Positions 18,169 through 26,978 of a stretch of DNA of 64,000 nt are shown piece by piece (positions within the stretch are counted from its first letter, which is position 1; each line of letters opens with the position of its first letter). The DNA lies in assembly GCF_031348265.1 (NCBI RefSeq), contig NZ_CP133771.1, forward strand, positions 3,906,001 through 3,970,000. Reading direction: 5' to 3'. A model generated the notes under the pieces. The model was not told the DNA's origin. It saw nothing but the letters and a program-made list of their open reading frames with translations, and made no database searches. The stretch is from Streptomyces collinus (GTDB lineage: Bacteria > Actinomycetota > Actinomycetes > Streptomycetales > Streptomycetaceae). Both the position numbers and the translations under genes were made by a program.

Positions 18169-18845
18169 AGTGCGCGGCGCTGCGCCACCGGCATCGAGCG
18201 CGCCACCCGGAACCCCACGTCGTCGATCCGGAACGTCGGATGGCTCCGGCGGCGCACCGAGGCGCGGCAGCTCCAGTGCTCGTCGGACCAGCCGCCGCCG
18301 CGCAGCACCCGGTAGGTGCCGTAGACCTCGGCGTCGTAGAGGTCCCAGCACCAGTCCCAGCTGTTGCCCAGCATGTCGTACAGACCCCAGGCGTTGGGCT
18401 GCTTGCCGCCCACGGGGTGGATGCGGTCGTCCGCGTTGCCGCGGTACCAGGCGATCTCGTCGAGCGGGCCGTAGCGGGGACCGATGCCGCCGGCGCGGCA
18501 GGCGTGCTCCCACTCCGCCTCGGCCGGCAGCCGGTAACCGTCGGCGGTGGTGTCCCAGTCGGCGGCCCCGCCGTCGGACCGCACCTCGTACGCCGGGGTC
18601 AGACCCTCGCGCCGGGACAGCTCGTTGCAGAACCGGATCGCGTCCCACCAGGAGACACCCTCGACGGGCAGCCGGCCGCCCCGGGCCGTGCTCGGATACG
18701 CACCGGTGACCTTGGCGTACCACTCCTGCGTGACCGGCACCGCCGACATCCGGAACGACGCGACCTCGACCGTCCACCTGCGCTCGGTCCGCCGGTCGGA
18801 CAGCGTGACGGGCCCCGCCGGGACGGCCACCATGTCGTCCAGCAC
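18165..18845 (-). CDS. SUMF1/FGE-fold protein lacking the first catalytic Cys
   Basis: The 226-residue protein has the FGE-sulfatase fold: PVTQEWYAKVTG, LPVEGVSWWDAIRFCN, YRLPAEAEWEHACRAGG, NAWGLYDMLGNSWDWC, VLRGGGW and the terminal DDVGFRVARS. In formylglycine-generating enzyme, two cysteines follow the RGG block. Here the first is Asp188 and only Cys193 remains, so true sulfatase maturation is doubtful. It could be a ligand-binding or nonheme-iron relative. No sulfatase gene is visible. The gene ends on a CTAG that is also the stop of the convergent TetR gene. Confidence 0.85.
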   Translation of the reverse strand: MLDDMVAVPAGPVTLSDRRTERRWTVEVASFRMSAVPVTQEWYAKVTGAYPSTARGGRLPVEGVSWWDAIRFCNELSRREGLTPAYEVRSDGGAADWDTTADGYRLPAEAEWEHACRAGGIGPRYGPLDEIAWYRGNADDRIHPVGGKQPNAWGLYDMLGNSWDWCWDLYDAEVYGTYRVLRGGGWSDEHWSCRASVRRRSHPTFRIDDVGFRVARSMPVAQRRAL

Positions 18846-19045
18846 ATCGCCCCCCCGCGAGTCGTGGTGCCCCGAGTGACCGCCGATCGCTCCAAGTCAC
18901 GGGTGGCGTAGGGACGTTGTGAACTTATCAAATGGACAACCTGTGGAGGGCCTGTCATGATCCTTTGGCTCCGGGCCGGGGGCCCGGGGCCGCAGTACAG
19001 GTGAAGTCCTGGAGGAATCGATCCTCCGGGGGAGGGACGGAACGG
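18846..19045. other. Divergent intergenic region
   Basis: This 200-bp gap between the FGE-like gene and the secreted-protein gene holds an A/T-richer patch near 18915-18940, likely promoter DNA, and a small GC-only hairpin (CCGGGCC-ggg-GGCCCGG, 18971-18987). No gene is visible. Confidence 0.4.
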
Positions 19046-19420
19046 ATGATGACTCGAATAACCGGCAGGGCCGGGCGCCTCGCCGTCGCGGTGGCCGGCG
19101 CAACTCTCGCCCTCGGGCTGAGCGTCGGCAGCGGTCCGGCGTGGGCCTACATCGAGGCCTGGCAGGGTGACGACAACGCCAAGGGTTTCGAAGGTGACCG
19201 TCGTCTCCGCGTCTGCGACATGGAGGCCGACACGAACGCGGTGGAAGGCGAGTACTTCCGCGTCTACGACAACGATTCGAGTCACCTCTGGGACAAGAAC
19301 GGCGCCGGCCCGGACAACTGCGTGAAGACCGGCGCGGGTGCGATCCTCAACAAGATCCGCGTCTGTGAGCAGCAGTTCGCCAAGCCGGACGCGTGCGGTT
19401 CCTGGGCCTACCGGATCTAG
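19046..19420 (+). CDS. Small secreted cysteine-containing protein
   Basis: The 124-residue protein has GGAGGG nine bases before the first of two adjacent ATGs. It has a basic N-region, hydrophobic core (LAVAVAGATLALGLSVG) and likely AWA signal-peptidase site, leaving a mature part of about 90 residues beginning YIEAWQGDD. The mature part has four cysteines (RVCDME, NCVKTG, RVCEQQ, DACGSW), enough for two disulfides, and ends SWAYRI. I recognise no domain. It is followed, after a hairpin, by an ABC transporter. A functional link is conceivable but unproven. Confidence 0.8.
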   Translation: MMTRITGRAGRLAVAVAGATLALGLSVGSGPAWAYIEAWQGDDNAKGFEGDRRLRVCDMEADTNAVEGEYFRVYDNDSSHLWDKNGAGPDNCVKTGAGAILNKIRVCEQQFAKPDACGSWAYRI

Positions 19421-19432
19421 AGCGACTGCCGT

Positions 19433-19461
19433 GCGCCCGTCGCCGTCGTGGCGACGGGCGC
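19433..19461. terminator. Terminator after secreted-protein gene
   Basis: GCGCCCGTCGCC-gtcgt-GGCGACGGGCGC is a perfect 12-bp stem with a 5-nt loop, 12 bp beyond the stop and followed by GTTCTCGTGTTC. Confidence 0.85.
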
Positions 19462-19503
19462 GTTCTCGTGTTCAACCACTGCCTTCCTCGCAAGGGACCC
19501 CTG

Positions 19504-20187
19504 GTGCGCAATCCCGTCCTCCATCTGCGTGACGTCCGGCTCGAACTGGCCGACCGTGTGCTGCTCAGCGGCGTAGACCTCACCGTCGCGGAGGGCGAGT
19601 CCGTCGCGCTGATGGGGCCCAGCGGCAGCGGGAAGAGCACGCTGCTCTCGTGTGTCCTGGGGCTCATCAGCCCGGACAGCGGAACCATCGAGGTGGCGGG
19701 TGCGGACGTCACGTCCCTGCGGGCCGGCGCGCGGGCACGCCACCGGTCGCGCCATATCGGCATGGTCTTCCAGTTCGGCGAACTGCTCCCGGAGCTGACG
19801 GCGCTGGAGAACGTGATGCTCGCCGCCATGCTGGGCGGTGTGCGAAGCTCCCGCGGACGGAGCGCTGCCGAAGAACTCCTTCACGATCTCGGCATCTCCG
19901 ACACCTCGGTGACGACGGGATCACTGTCCGGCGGGGAGCGCCAGCGGGTGGCGATCGCCCGGGCACTGGTCAACAGGCCGTCCCTGATCCTTGCCGACGA
20001 ACCCACCGGCGCACTCGATGACGACAACCGCGATCGCGTCAGTCAACTGCTGTACTCGCTGCCCTCCCGATGGGGCTGCGGGCTGCTGCTCGTCACACAT
20101 GACCAGGACGTGGCAGTCGGCGCCGAGCGCGTCGCACGGATCACGGACGGGCGGATCGGCATGGGGGCTCCGACGTGGGGCGGCTGA
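19504..20187 (+). CDS. ABC transporter ATP-binding protein (MacB/LolD type)
   Basis: The 227-residue ATPase has Walker A GPSGSGKST, Q-loop FQFGELLPELTALENV, signature LSGGERQRVAIARAL, Walker B LILADEPTGALD and the switch His in LLVTHDQDVA. The FGELLPELTALENV pattern fits the MacB/LolD/SalX group that works with FtsX-type permeases. GTG start with AAGGGA six bases upstream. An in-frame extension to the left would run through the terminator hairpin and is rejected. Its end overlaps the permease gene by 13 bp. Confidence 0.9.
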   Translation: MRNPVLHLRDVRLELADRVLLSGVDLTVAEGESVALMGPSGSGKSTLLSCVLGLISPDSGTIEVAGADVTSLRAGARARHRSRHIGMVFQFGELLPELTALENVMLAAMLGGVRSSRGRSAAEELLHDLGISDTSVTTGSLSGGERQRVAIARALVNRPSLILADEPTGALDDDNRDRVSQLLYSLPSRWGCGLLLVTHDQDVAVGAERVARITDGRIGMGAPTWGG

Positions 20188-22370
20188 GCGGGCGCGGCCT
20201 GACGCGGCAGCTGATGGCCATGGGGCTACGAGCCTCCAAGGGCGGTCCGGGGCACCGGCTGCGGAGTCTCGCGCTGGCACTGGCCACCGCGTTCCTCTGC
20301 TGCGCCGCCGGCACGGTGATCATCACCATGGCGGCGGACAGCGCGGAGCAGAGCCACGCCCGGGCGCGAGCACCCCGGTTCACCGGCAAGTTCCCGGCAG
20401 AGCGTGCCGTCGCCCACTGGCGGGAGAGCGGCGACACGGTCGGCGGACTTCAGCACAGTGTCATCTTCATCGAGCCGCTGGCTCCCGGCGCCTCCCCGCC
20501 CCCCGGCCTGTCCGCATGGCCACGGCCGGGGGAGGCCGTGCTCTCTCCGGCGCTTGCGGCGGCGGGGCTGCGGGAGGGGATTTCCGGCCGTTACGGACGG
20601 GACGCGGGGAGGATCTCCGCTGAAGGTCTCACGTCTCCTTCGGAGCGCCTGGTCTACGTCAGACCGACGGCCGCCAAATCCCCTGAGTGGGACGAGACGA
20701 TGGAGATCTCCGGCTTCGGCGACCCCGATCCCACACCGTTCGGGGACTCGCTCGGCGTGGTTGACGCCGATGCGTTCCTGGCGGCCGTGCTCGGCTTTCT
20801 GGGCCTTCCGGCCGCCGTCCTGACCGTGGTGGCCCTGCGCTGCGGTTCTGCCGCACGTGACCGTCGTACGGCTCTGATCGACGCGCTTGGCGGCACGTGG
20901 CGGCACCGGGCCCTGGTGTGCGTGGGCGAAGCACTGTGGCCGGTCGGGGCAGGCGCCCTGACCGGCACGGTGCCGCTCCTGACGGCGGCGTACACCGACA
21001 TCGCCGTTCCGCTCACCGACTACACGCTCTCGGCGGCTGCCGTTCGCGCCTGGCTGCCTGCCGTCCTCTTCGGCGCGGCCGGTGCGGCCGCCGGAGTGCT
21101 GATCGCCTCGGTGCTGCTGCACCGGAAGAGGGGGGACGGCCGTTCCCCCCGCACCCTGGCCAAGGGCCGGGTGAAGCGGCGTTACGCGCTGCTGTGCGCG
21201 CTCGGCCTCGTGCTGGCCATGCCGGTCGATCTCGGGCCGCTGGCTCCGGACTACCGCGTCAGCATCGTGCAGTACGCGATCGGCATAGTCCTGACGCTCG
21301 CGACCCTGCCCACGTTGATCGCCTGGGCGATGACGGCCCTCGGGCGACGGCTGGCCGGGCGGTCCATCGCGAAGCGGTATCCGGGCGGTCTCATCGCCGG
21401 CCGTTGGCTGCACGCGTATCCGGGAGTCATCGCGCGTCTGGTGGTCGCCGTCGTGGTGGGCCTGGGGCTGGTCAGTCAGGTGCAGCTGTGGGTGAGCCGG
21501 ACCACGGTGGCGGCGACCGAGGCCAGGCAGACGTTCGATGCCCTGGGAGACAGCGTCCTGATCATCAGGAGCCGCGTCCAGCCGGCCTCGCACATCAAGG
21601 CGTTCCAAGAAGACACGGGACGCGCTGTGTTCGCTCTGCTCCAGGATCGGCAGGGGCCGGCCGTGCTCACCGGTCCCTGCGCCAGCTGGAAGGCTGCTCA
21701 GCTCCCCTGCCCTTCCGCTCGGTCCACCGTCCTTCGCGACGGTGACCGGCGGCTGAGCGAGTTGGGACGCTGGGAAACCGGGACGCCGGACCTGCGCATC
21801 GCCACCGGCGACATCCCCACGGCGGGCGCACGCGACGGCATCGCAGAGATCAAACTCGTAGTGATCTCCGACCCGGGCGATGCGTCGGCCGCCGGCACGG
21901 TCCGTGAAGCGGCCTACCGCCACCTGGGTACGGCGCCCCTGGTCAACGTCCTTGCAGGCGCGCAGCTGGGTGGCGCCCTGCTGGACGAGACCATCGCGAA
22001 CTGGGTGACTCTGCTCGGCCTGGGGGGCATGCTCATGGCCGCACTCGCCGCCGCCTTCAGCGCCTTGGCGGAGTTCCAGGTCTTCGGAAGCCGGCTCGCT
22101 CCCGTCGGTGTCCTGGCGGGAGACACACACGTGTTCCGGTCCACCGCACTGTGGTACTTGTCCGTGCCGATCGGCGTGGCCGGTTGCGCGGGCGCCGTCG
22201 TGTCCGCCGTCCTCGGATATCCGATGGTGACCACGGGCGGGGCGCGCTGGGCTCCGGAGCTCACCGCGGTGACGGTGGTGGGGAGCACGCTGCTGGCGGT
22301 CTGCGTCGGCCTCGCGGGAGGCCAAGGAGTGGTCGCCCGGGCCAGGAGCTGGAGACCGGGCGCCGACTGA
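20175..22370 (+). CDS. FtsX-like ABC transporter permease
   Basis: The 731-residue protein starts at GTG inside the ATPase gene. It has an N-terminal membrane segment, an extracytoplasmic domain of about 150 residues, and a block of membrane segments (FLAAVLGFLGLPAAVLTVVAL onward). A second extracytoplasmic part and a C-terminal membrane block with LLGLGGMLMAALAAAFSALA and LYPMVTT-like segments complete a doubled FtsX/MacB architecture. With the ATPase it would export or sense peptides or antibiotics. Codon usage is slightly less GC-biased than neighbouring core genes, a hint of an accessory pair. Confidence 0.85.
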   Translation: MGRLSGRGLTRQLMAMGLRASKGGPGHRLRSLALALATAFLCCAAGTVIITMAADSAEQSHARARAPRFTGKFPAERAVAHWRESGDTVGGLQHSVIFIEPLAPGASPPPGLSAWPRPGEAVLSPALAAAGLREGISGRYGRDAGRISAEGLTSPSERLVYVRPTAAKSPEWDETMEISGFGDPDPTPFGDSLGVVDADAFLAAVLGFLGLPAAVLTVVALRCGSAARDRRTALIDALGGTWRHRALVCVGEALWPVGAGALTGTVPLLTAAYTDIAVPLTDYTLSAAAVRAWLPAVLFGAAGAAAGVLIASVLLHRKRGDGRSPRTLAKGRVKRRYALLCALGLVLAMPVDLGPLAPDYRVSIVQYAIGIVLTLATLPTLIAWAMTALGRRLAGRSIAKRYPGGLIAGRWLHAYPGVIARLVVAVVVGLGLVSQVQLWVSRTTVAATEARQTFDALGDSVLIIRSRVQPASHIKAFQEDTGRAVFALLQDRQGPAVLTGPCASWKAAQLPCPSARSTVLRDGDRRLSELGRWETGTPDLRIATGDIPTAGARDGIAEIKLVVISDPGDASAAGTVREAAYRHLGTAPLVNVLAGAQLGGALLDETIANWVTLLGLGGMLMAALAAAFSALAEFQVFGSRLAPVGVLAGDTHVFRSTALWYLSVPIGVAGCAGAVVSAVLGYPMVTTGGARWAPELTAVTVVGSTLLAVCVGLAGGQGVVARARSWRPGAD

Positions 22371-22466
22371 CCGGCCTGCCGGGCCGCATGGAGCCTGATG
22401 CGCCCGACGCCGGCCCCGGCACGCGCATCGCACGAAACGACCGCCGCCCCGGCCCACACCCACGCA

Positions 22467-22496
22467 AGAGGCGCCCGGGAAGCCCCGGGCGCCTCT
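22467..22496. terminator. Bidirectional terminator
   Basis: AGAGGCGCCCGGG-aagc-CCCGGGCGCCTCT is a perfect 13-bp stem with a 4-nt loop between the convergent ABC permease and peptidase genes, followed by CTCG. Confidence 0.9.
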
Positions 22497-22530
22497 CTCG
22501 TCACGTCAGCAGATGCTCAGCCGGCCGCAC

Positions 22531-24141
22531 TCACCGACCGGACCCCACCATCCCCCGCAGGCTGTCGCCGGCCGCCGCGAGAGCGGGCTGCAGCGCGCTC
22601 GGCGCCTGCTGCGTCGCCGGCTGCGGCTTCGGGTCGGGGTTCTTCTTGCACACCGCGTCGGCCACACCGTTGCCGTGCGGGACCTTGCCGTTGGTCAGGT
22701 ACGTGGCGAGGTGCTTGTCGAGGCAGGCGTTGCCGCTCAGCGTGATGCCGTGGTTGCCGCCGCCCTGCTCCACCACCAGGCTGGAGCCCTTCAGCAGCCG
22801 GTGCATGGTGACACCGCCCTGGTAGGGGGTGGCCGCGTCGTCCGTCGCCTGGAACAGCAGCACCGGCGGGAGCTTGCTGTTGGCGACGTTCACCGGCTTC
22901 AGCGTCTTCGTCGGCCAGAACGCGCACGGGGCGTTGTACCAGGCGTTGTTCCAGGCCATGAACGGGGCCTTCTCGTACACCGCCCAGTTGTCCTTGCGCC
23001 ACTGCTTCCAGTCGCGCGGCCAGGAGGCGTCACGGCACTGCACCGAGGTGTAGACGCTGTAGCCGTTGTCGCCGGAGGCGTCGATCGCCGCGATGTCGTC
23101 GTAGGCCTTGACCAGCGCGGCGGTGTCGTGGTTGTTGACGTAGGCCGCGAACGTCTGGGCGAGCGTGGGCCAGTAGCCGTTGTTGTATCCGCCGGGTATG
23201 AAGATGTCCTCCAGCTCGGAGGCGCCCACCTTGCCGCCGGCCGGCTTCTTGGCCAGGGCCGCCCGCATGGCGTACCACTTGGCCTCGATCTTCTTCGGAT
23301 TCGTGCCGAGCTTGTACGTGGAGTCGTACTTGGCTATCCACGCCATGAGCGCCTTGTGACGCTTGTCGAAGGCGTAGTCCTGCTGGATGTTGTCGTCGTA
23401 CCAGACGCCGGTCGGGTCGACGATCGAGTCCAGCACCAGGCGCCGCACCCGCTCGGGGAACAGCTTGGCGTAGACCGCGCCGAGGTAGGTGCCGTACGAG
23501 TAGCCGAAGTAGTTGATCTTCGGGGCGCCGAGGGCCTTGCGGATCGAGTCCATGTCCTTCACGGCGCTGACCGTGTCGATGTACGGCAGGACGTCCTTGT
23601 ACTTCGTGCCGCAGGCCTGGGCGAAGGACTTGGCGCGCGCGAGGTTGGCCTTCTCCAGGGCCGGTGTGCTGGGTACGGAGTCGGGGCGGACCGGGTCGAA
23701 GTGGCCCGGCTTGCAGTCCAGGGCGGGCTGGCTCTCGCCCACTCCGCGCGGGTCGAAGCCGATCACGTCGTACTGGGCCGCGACCTCCTTGGGGAGGGAC
23801 GACGCGACGAACGGGGCCAGCGACAGGCCGCTGCCACCGGGGCCGCCGGGGTTGACGAGCAGCGGGCCCTGGGACTTCGGCGCGGTGTGCGGCACGCGGG
23901 AGAGCGCCAGCGTGATCTGCTTCCCCCGTGGCTTCGCGTAGTCGAGCGGCACCTTCAACGACGCGCACTGGAGCGTCGGGGCGTCGTCCGTGCCGCACTT
24001 CTTCCATGTGATCTTCGCCGCGGCGGTCGTCAGGGCGGCGGTGTCCGCGGAGTGTGCCGCGCCGGCGTTGGCGGGGGCGGCGGCGAGCGTCCCGGTGAGG
24101 ACGACCGTGACGCCGCACAGTACGGCTGCGCTTCTTCTCAT
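22531..24141 (-). CDS. Secreted TAP-like serine peptidase (alpha/beta hydrolase)
   Basis: The 536-residue protein begins MRRSAAVLCGVTVVLTG with an ANA signal-peptidase site near residue 26. It carries LLVNPGGPGGSG (oxyanion region), FDPRGVGESQPALDC, nucleophile elbow FGYSYGTYLG (Ser215), a lid, and the TAP-like C-terminal domain with LLFQATDDAATPYQGG (Asp) and GGGNHGITLSGNACLD (His). Streptomyces tripeptidyl and related aminopeptidases (SlpD/SlpE, Tap) share this layout and remove short N-terminal peptides from secreted substrates. A proline/glutamine-rich tail follows. Single gene. Confidence 0.92.
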   Translation of the reverse strand: MRRSAAVLCGVTVVLTGTLAAAPANAGAAHSADTAALTTAAAKITWKKCGTDDAPTLQCASLKVPLDYAKPRGKQITLALSRVPHTAPKSQGPLLVNPGGPGGSGLSLAPFVASSLPKEVAAQYDVIGFDPRGVGESQPALDCKPGHFDPVRPDSVPSTPALEKANLARAKSFAQACGTKYKDVLPYIDTVSAVKDMDSIRKALGAPKINYFGYSYGTYLGAVYAKLFPERVRRLVLDSIVDPTGVWYDDNIQQDYAFDKRHKALMAWIAKYDSTYKLGTNPKKIEAKWYAMRAALAKKPAGGKVGASELEDIFIPGGYNNGYWPTLAQTFAAYVNNHDTAALVKAYDDIAAIDASGDNGYSVYTSVQCRDASWPRDWKQWRKDNWAVYEKAPFMAWNNAWYNAPCAFWPTKTLKPVNVANSKLPPVLLFQATDDAATPYQGGVTMHRLLKGSSLVVEQGGGNHGITLSGNACLDKHLATYLTNGKVPHGNGVADAVCKKNPDPKPQPATQQAPSALQPALAAAGDSLRGMVGSGR

Positions 24142-24367
24142 GGAGTTCTCTCGCAACGGTGAGGGGGGTAGGGCCCGTGAGTGACACGGGCCGTGCCGCA
24201 TCGTTTCGGAAGAGCGCGCCGCACACGTACGGATTCGACCAAGACTTGACCGAATCGAGTCATAGCCTGCTCTCAGGCACCCCTCAGAAAAGGGGAGTTC
24301 CGGCAATCCGGACACGCCCCGGCGTGGGTACGCCCGGCGGGCACCGGGCGCCCCACTCACCCCGCGA

Positions 24368-25885
24368 TCACGTCGCCGTGCAACTCACCCCCGTCGCACC
24401 TCCGCCGCCGGGCGCACCGCCCAGGCCGAAGCTCGCCGAACCTCCCACCGGCACGCTCCCGTTGTGCGCCGCGTTGACCGCGGCGACGGTCGTCCCGTTC
24501 TGGGTGTGCGACGCGTTCCACATGCTCGTGACCTTCTGCGAGCCGCTCCACGTCCACGTCACCTTCCAGGACTTCAGCGGCAGCGTGCCCGTGTTGGTCA
24601 CCTTCACCTCGGCGTTGAAGCCGCCGCCCCAGTCGCTGCTGACCGTGTACGCGGCGGAGCAGGTGGCGTTGCCGCCCCCGGGGCCGCCGGGACCGCCCGG
24701 GCCGGGACCGGGACCGGGGTCGAAGCCCGGGGCCTTGACGGACGCGAGGTATCCGTCCTTCACCGTGTCGACCGTCTGCCAGTCGTCCTTCAGGATGCCG
24801 CCCGTGTCACCGGAGTTGGGGTTCCAGGACCAGAAGGTCCAGTGGAAGCTGTCGGCGCCGTTCGCCGACGTCGAGCGCAGGTACTTCACCAGCTCGGCCA
24901 GCCACTTCTGGTCCACCGAGGGCTGGAGCGTCGTACCGAACTCGCCGAGCCACACCGGGGCGATGTTCTGCTTGAAGATGTAGCCCCAGTACTTGTCCCA
25001 GATCCCGGGCATGTTGGCCGGGAAGGACGGGTCGGAGAACCAGGACTGCTGGGCCACCGACGTCGCGTAGTCGTGCGCCGAGTACACCAGCCGGTTCGGG
25101 ACGTCCAGCTGGACCGGATGCTGGGCCACGCCCATCAGGTTGCCGCCCCACCAGCCGTTCGTGCCGTTGTACGACTGCACGCCCTCGACCATGATCAGCA
25201 GCTCGGGGTTGACCGACAGCACCGCGTTGCCCGCGCGCTGGGCGGCCAGGCGCCAGTCGCGGGAGGTGTCGCCGCAGCCCCAGCAGGCCGGGTCGTGGGG
25301 CTCGTTGTGCAGGTCGATGCCGACCACGGTGGAGTTGCCCTTGTAACGCGTCGCCAGGGCCTTGAGGTTGGCGATCCACGTCGACTCGGGGACCGACGCC
25401 GTGTACCAGAGGGCCGACTGGCCCGCCGCGTCCGGCCGGTGCCGGTCCAGGACGACCTTCAGGCCGGACTGGCCCGCGTAGGCGACGATCCTGTCCAGGA
25501 CCTGGAGGGACGTCAGCCCGCGCAGGTCCGTGTTCTTGCCGTCGGTGTTGATGCTGTCCGGCATGGTGCCGGGCTTGAGGATGTCGTCGCTGTAGGGCAT
25601 GCGGATGGTGTTGTAGCCCAGCGACTTCATCTGGTCGATCATGCTCTTGTAGTCGCGGGCCCACAGTCCGTGGACGACGTGGTTGGCGGTCTCGAAGCCG
25701 AACCAGTTGACGCCGGCGATACGGACGGGCTGTCCGGCTGCGTCCAGGATCTGCCGGCCACTGGTGTGCCAGTAGCCGGCACCTGCCTGCGCGTCGACGT
25801 CGGCGAATGCCGACGACTGCGTACCGGCCAGGGGCAACAGGAGCGCCGCGGCGACGCACAGCGCTCTTCGCAGAGTGCGGAACAT
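24368..25885 (-). CDS. Secreted endoglucanase, GH5 with C-terminal CBM2
   Basis: The 505-residue protein has a Sec signal (cleavage near AFA-DV), then a GH5 catalytic domain with IAGVNWFGFET, acid/base Glu195 in DLHNEPHD, HDYAT, and nucleophile Glu315 in WLGEFGTT. A Gly/Pro linker (about residues 389-405) leads to a CBM2 module bounded by Cys409 and Cys502 with surface Trp residues. It would cut cellulose or related beta-glucans outside the cell. ATG with GAGAGGAAG upstream. A perfect CebR operator lies 40 bp in front. At residues 147-150 the text reads DRHRPDA, slightly unusual for a segment often DxHRPD. Confidence 0.95.
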   Translation of the reverse strand: MFRTLRRALCVAAALLLPLAGTQSSAFADVDAQAGAGYWHTSGRQILDAAGQPVRIAGVNWFGFETANHVVHGLWARDYKSMIDQMKSLGYNTIRMPYSDDILKPGTMPDSINTDGKNTDLRGLTSLQVLDRIVAYAGQSGLKVVLDRHRPDAAGQSALWYTASVPESTWIANLKALATRYKGNSTVVGIDLHNEPHDPACWGCGDTSRDWRLAAQRAGNAVLSVNPELLIMVEGVQSYNGTNGWWGGNLMGVAQHPVQLDVPNRLVYSAHDYATSVAQQSWFSDPSFPANMPGIWDKYWGYIFKQNIAPVWLGEFGTTLQPSVDQKWLAELVKYLRSTSANGADSFHWTFWSWNPNSGDTGGILKDDWQTVDTVKDGYLASVKAPGFDPGPGPGPGGPGGPGGGNATCSAAYTVSSDWGGGFNAEVKVTNTGTLPLKSWKVTWTWSGSQKVTSMWNASHTQNGTTVAAVNAAHNGSVPVGGSASFGLGGAPGGGGATGVSCTAT

Positions 25886-25923
25886 GGCTGCTTCCTCTCG
25901 GGGAGGCGCGGCCCCGGAACGGG

Positions 25924-25937
25924 TGGGAGCGCTCCCA
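25924..25937. promoter_or_regulatory. CebR operator (cellulose regulon)
   Basis: TGGGAGCGCTCCCA is a perfect 14-bp palindrome identical to the established CebR box that controls cellulase and cellobiose-uptake genes in Streptomyces. It lies 39 bp upstream of the endoglucanase ATG. Cellobiose or cellotriose would relieve repression. The cebR gene itself is not in the window. Confidence 0.93.
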
Positions 25938-26061
25938 TCCATGCCGCGCACTTCCCAGGAAACGGACGCACCATGAGCACGTCAAGAGGGTGGGCGTTCA
26001 CTCGTCACGCCGCTCGGGCCTGCGCGGGGTGCGGTGGCACCGTCGACAAACCCGCGGACCG

Positions 26062-26676
26062 CTACGGCCACGTCCCGGCCTCGGCCGGGCCGGCAGCCGC
26101 CGAAGACGGATGCCGTCCGGGTCGCACGAGTGCGGCGATCCGCTCCACGGCCTCCTCGATCTGAACCAGGCACTGCTGCACTTGGGGCGGGGGTGCGCCA
26201 AGGGGGTCCATCACATCCACCTCACCCATACGGGCCGACACGGCACCACGGCGGGCGGCCGCACCCTGCACGAGGGCGGCAAACCGTGCGGCCGGATCCA
26301 GCGTGCCGACGGCGTCCTCGGACCGCGCCAGCCTGGCGAACTCCCGGAAGGTGAACGCACGGGACAACGCACGCACCGGGGAGAGCCGCACGGCGGCCTC
26401 ACGATGCTCCCGCGCGGCACCCAGCACCAGGTCCGCGTTCTCGACCATGTCCGCGGTCAGCCGGCGGGAGCCCACCCCGCAGGGCCGCAGGCCGCGTCCG
26501 GCGAGGAATGAGGTGACAGCAGCAGCCGCGGGCACACCCGCGACGGCCCGGGTGCCGGCACTGCTCACGTGGATCACGTGCCGATGCTCGATCAGCTGAT
26601 GCCGGAGCAGGCACTCGGCAAGCGTGGAGCGGTAGAGGTTGCCGGTGCAGACCACGAGTACGCGGAACGGGGACAC
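26062..26676 (-). CDS. Low-molecular-weight protein tyrosine phosphatase (Wzb-like)
   Basis: The 204-residue protein starts at GTG next to GGAGG and shows the P-loop VCTGNLYRS (nucleophile Cys10, Arg16) at the extreme N-terminus. The general-acid Asp157 sits in VMDPLGAP, where most relatives have DPY/DPF. In capsule loci such phosphatases dephosphorylate the tyrosine-rich tail of the Wzc-type kinase. The kinase here is 19 kb away at the other end of the polysaccharide locus, which suggests that this gene marks the locus edge. It is longer than typical (about 150-180 residues), with a C-terminal Ala/Pro tail. Confidence 0.88.
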   Translation of the reverse strand: MSPFRVLVVCTGNLYRSTLAECLLRHQLIEHRHVIHVSSAGTRAVAGVPAAAAVTSFLAGRGLRPCGVGSRRLTADMVENADLVLGAAREHREAAVRLSPVRALSRAFTFREFARLARSEDAVGTLDPAARFAALVQGAAARRGAVSARMGEVDVMDPLGAPPPQVQQCLVQIEEAVERIAALVRPGRHPSSAAAGPAEAGTWP

Positions 26677-26978
26677 GCACCCTCCAGAAGGGGAAGAAGA
26701 GCAGATCAGGACGTGCGTCGCGGGCGGGTGTCCCCGCGGTTCACGCCGGACGAGCCGGGGGCGGTCGCCGCGGGTCTGCCAACCGCATAGCGCATATCGG
26801 GCGACTTCGGTCCTCGAAGCGGGGGAAATGACGGCCAGTCCGGTGATCCATATACGCCATAGAGCGCTACATCTCCCAAAGGTGCCTAAAAGATCTCATT
26901 CAGCGTTATCTATGCACATACCGTACTCGGGGTCGGACCATGCCGTCGCCTGACTGCACTTAGAGGAGCGTGAAAGCG
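26677..26978. promoter_or_regulatory. A/T-rich divergent promoter region
   Basis: This 302-bp gap between the phosphatase and LAXTG genes contains no gene. The part from about 26800 to 26930 is clearly less GC-rich than the surroundings (TATACGCCATAGAG, AAAAGATCTCATTCAGCG, TTATCTATGCACATACC), consistent with regulated promoters. I could not fix a -35/-10 pair. Confidence 0.4.

Noticed and set aside
18971..18987. CCGGGCC-GGG-GGCCCGG hairpin as a terminator or riboswitch
   Set aside because: It precedes the secreted-protein gene and is only GC-run symmetry. No conserved riboswitch core is visible.
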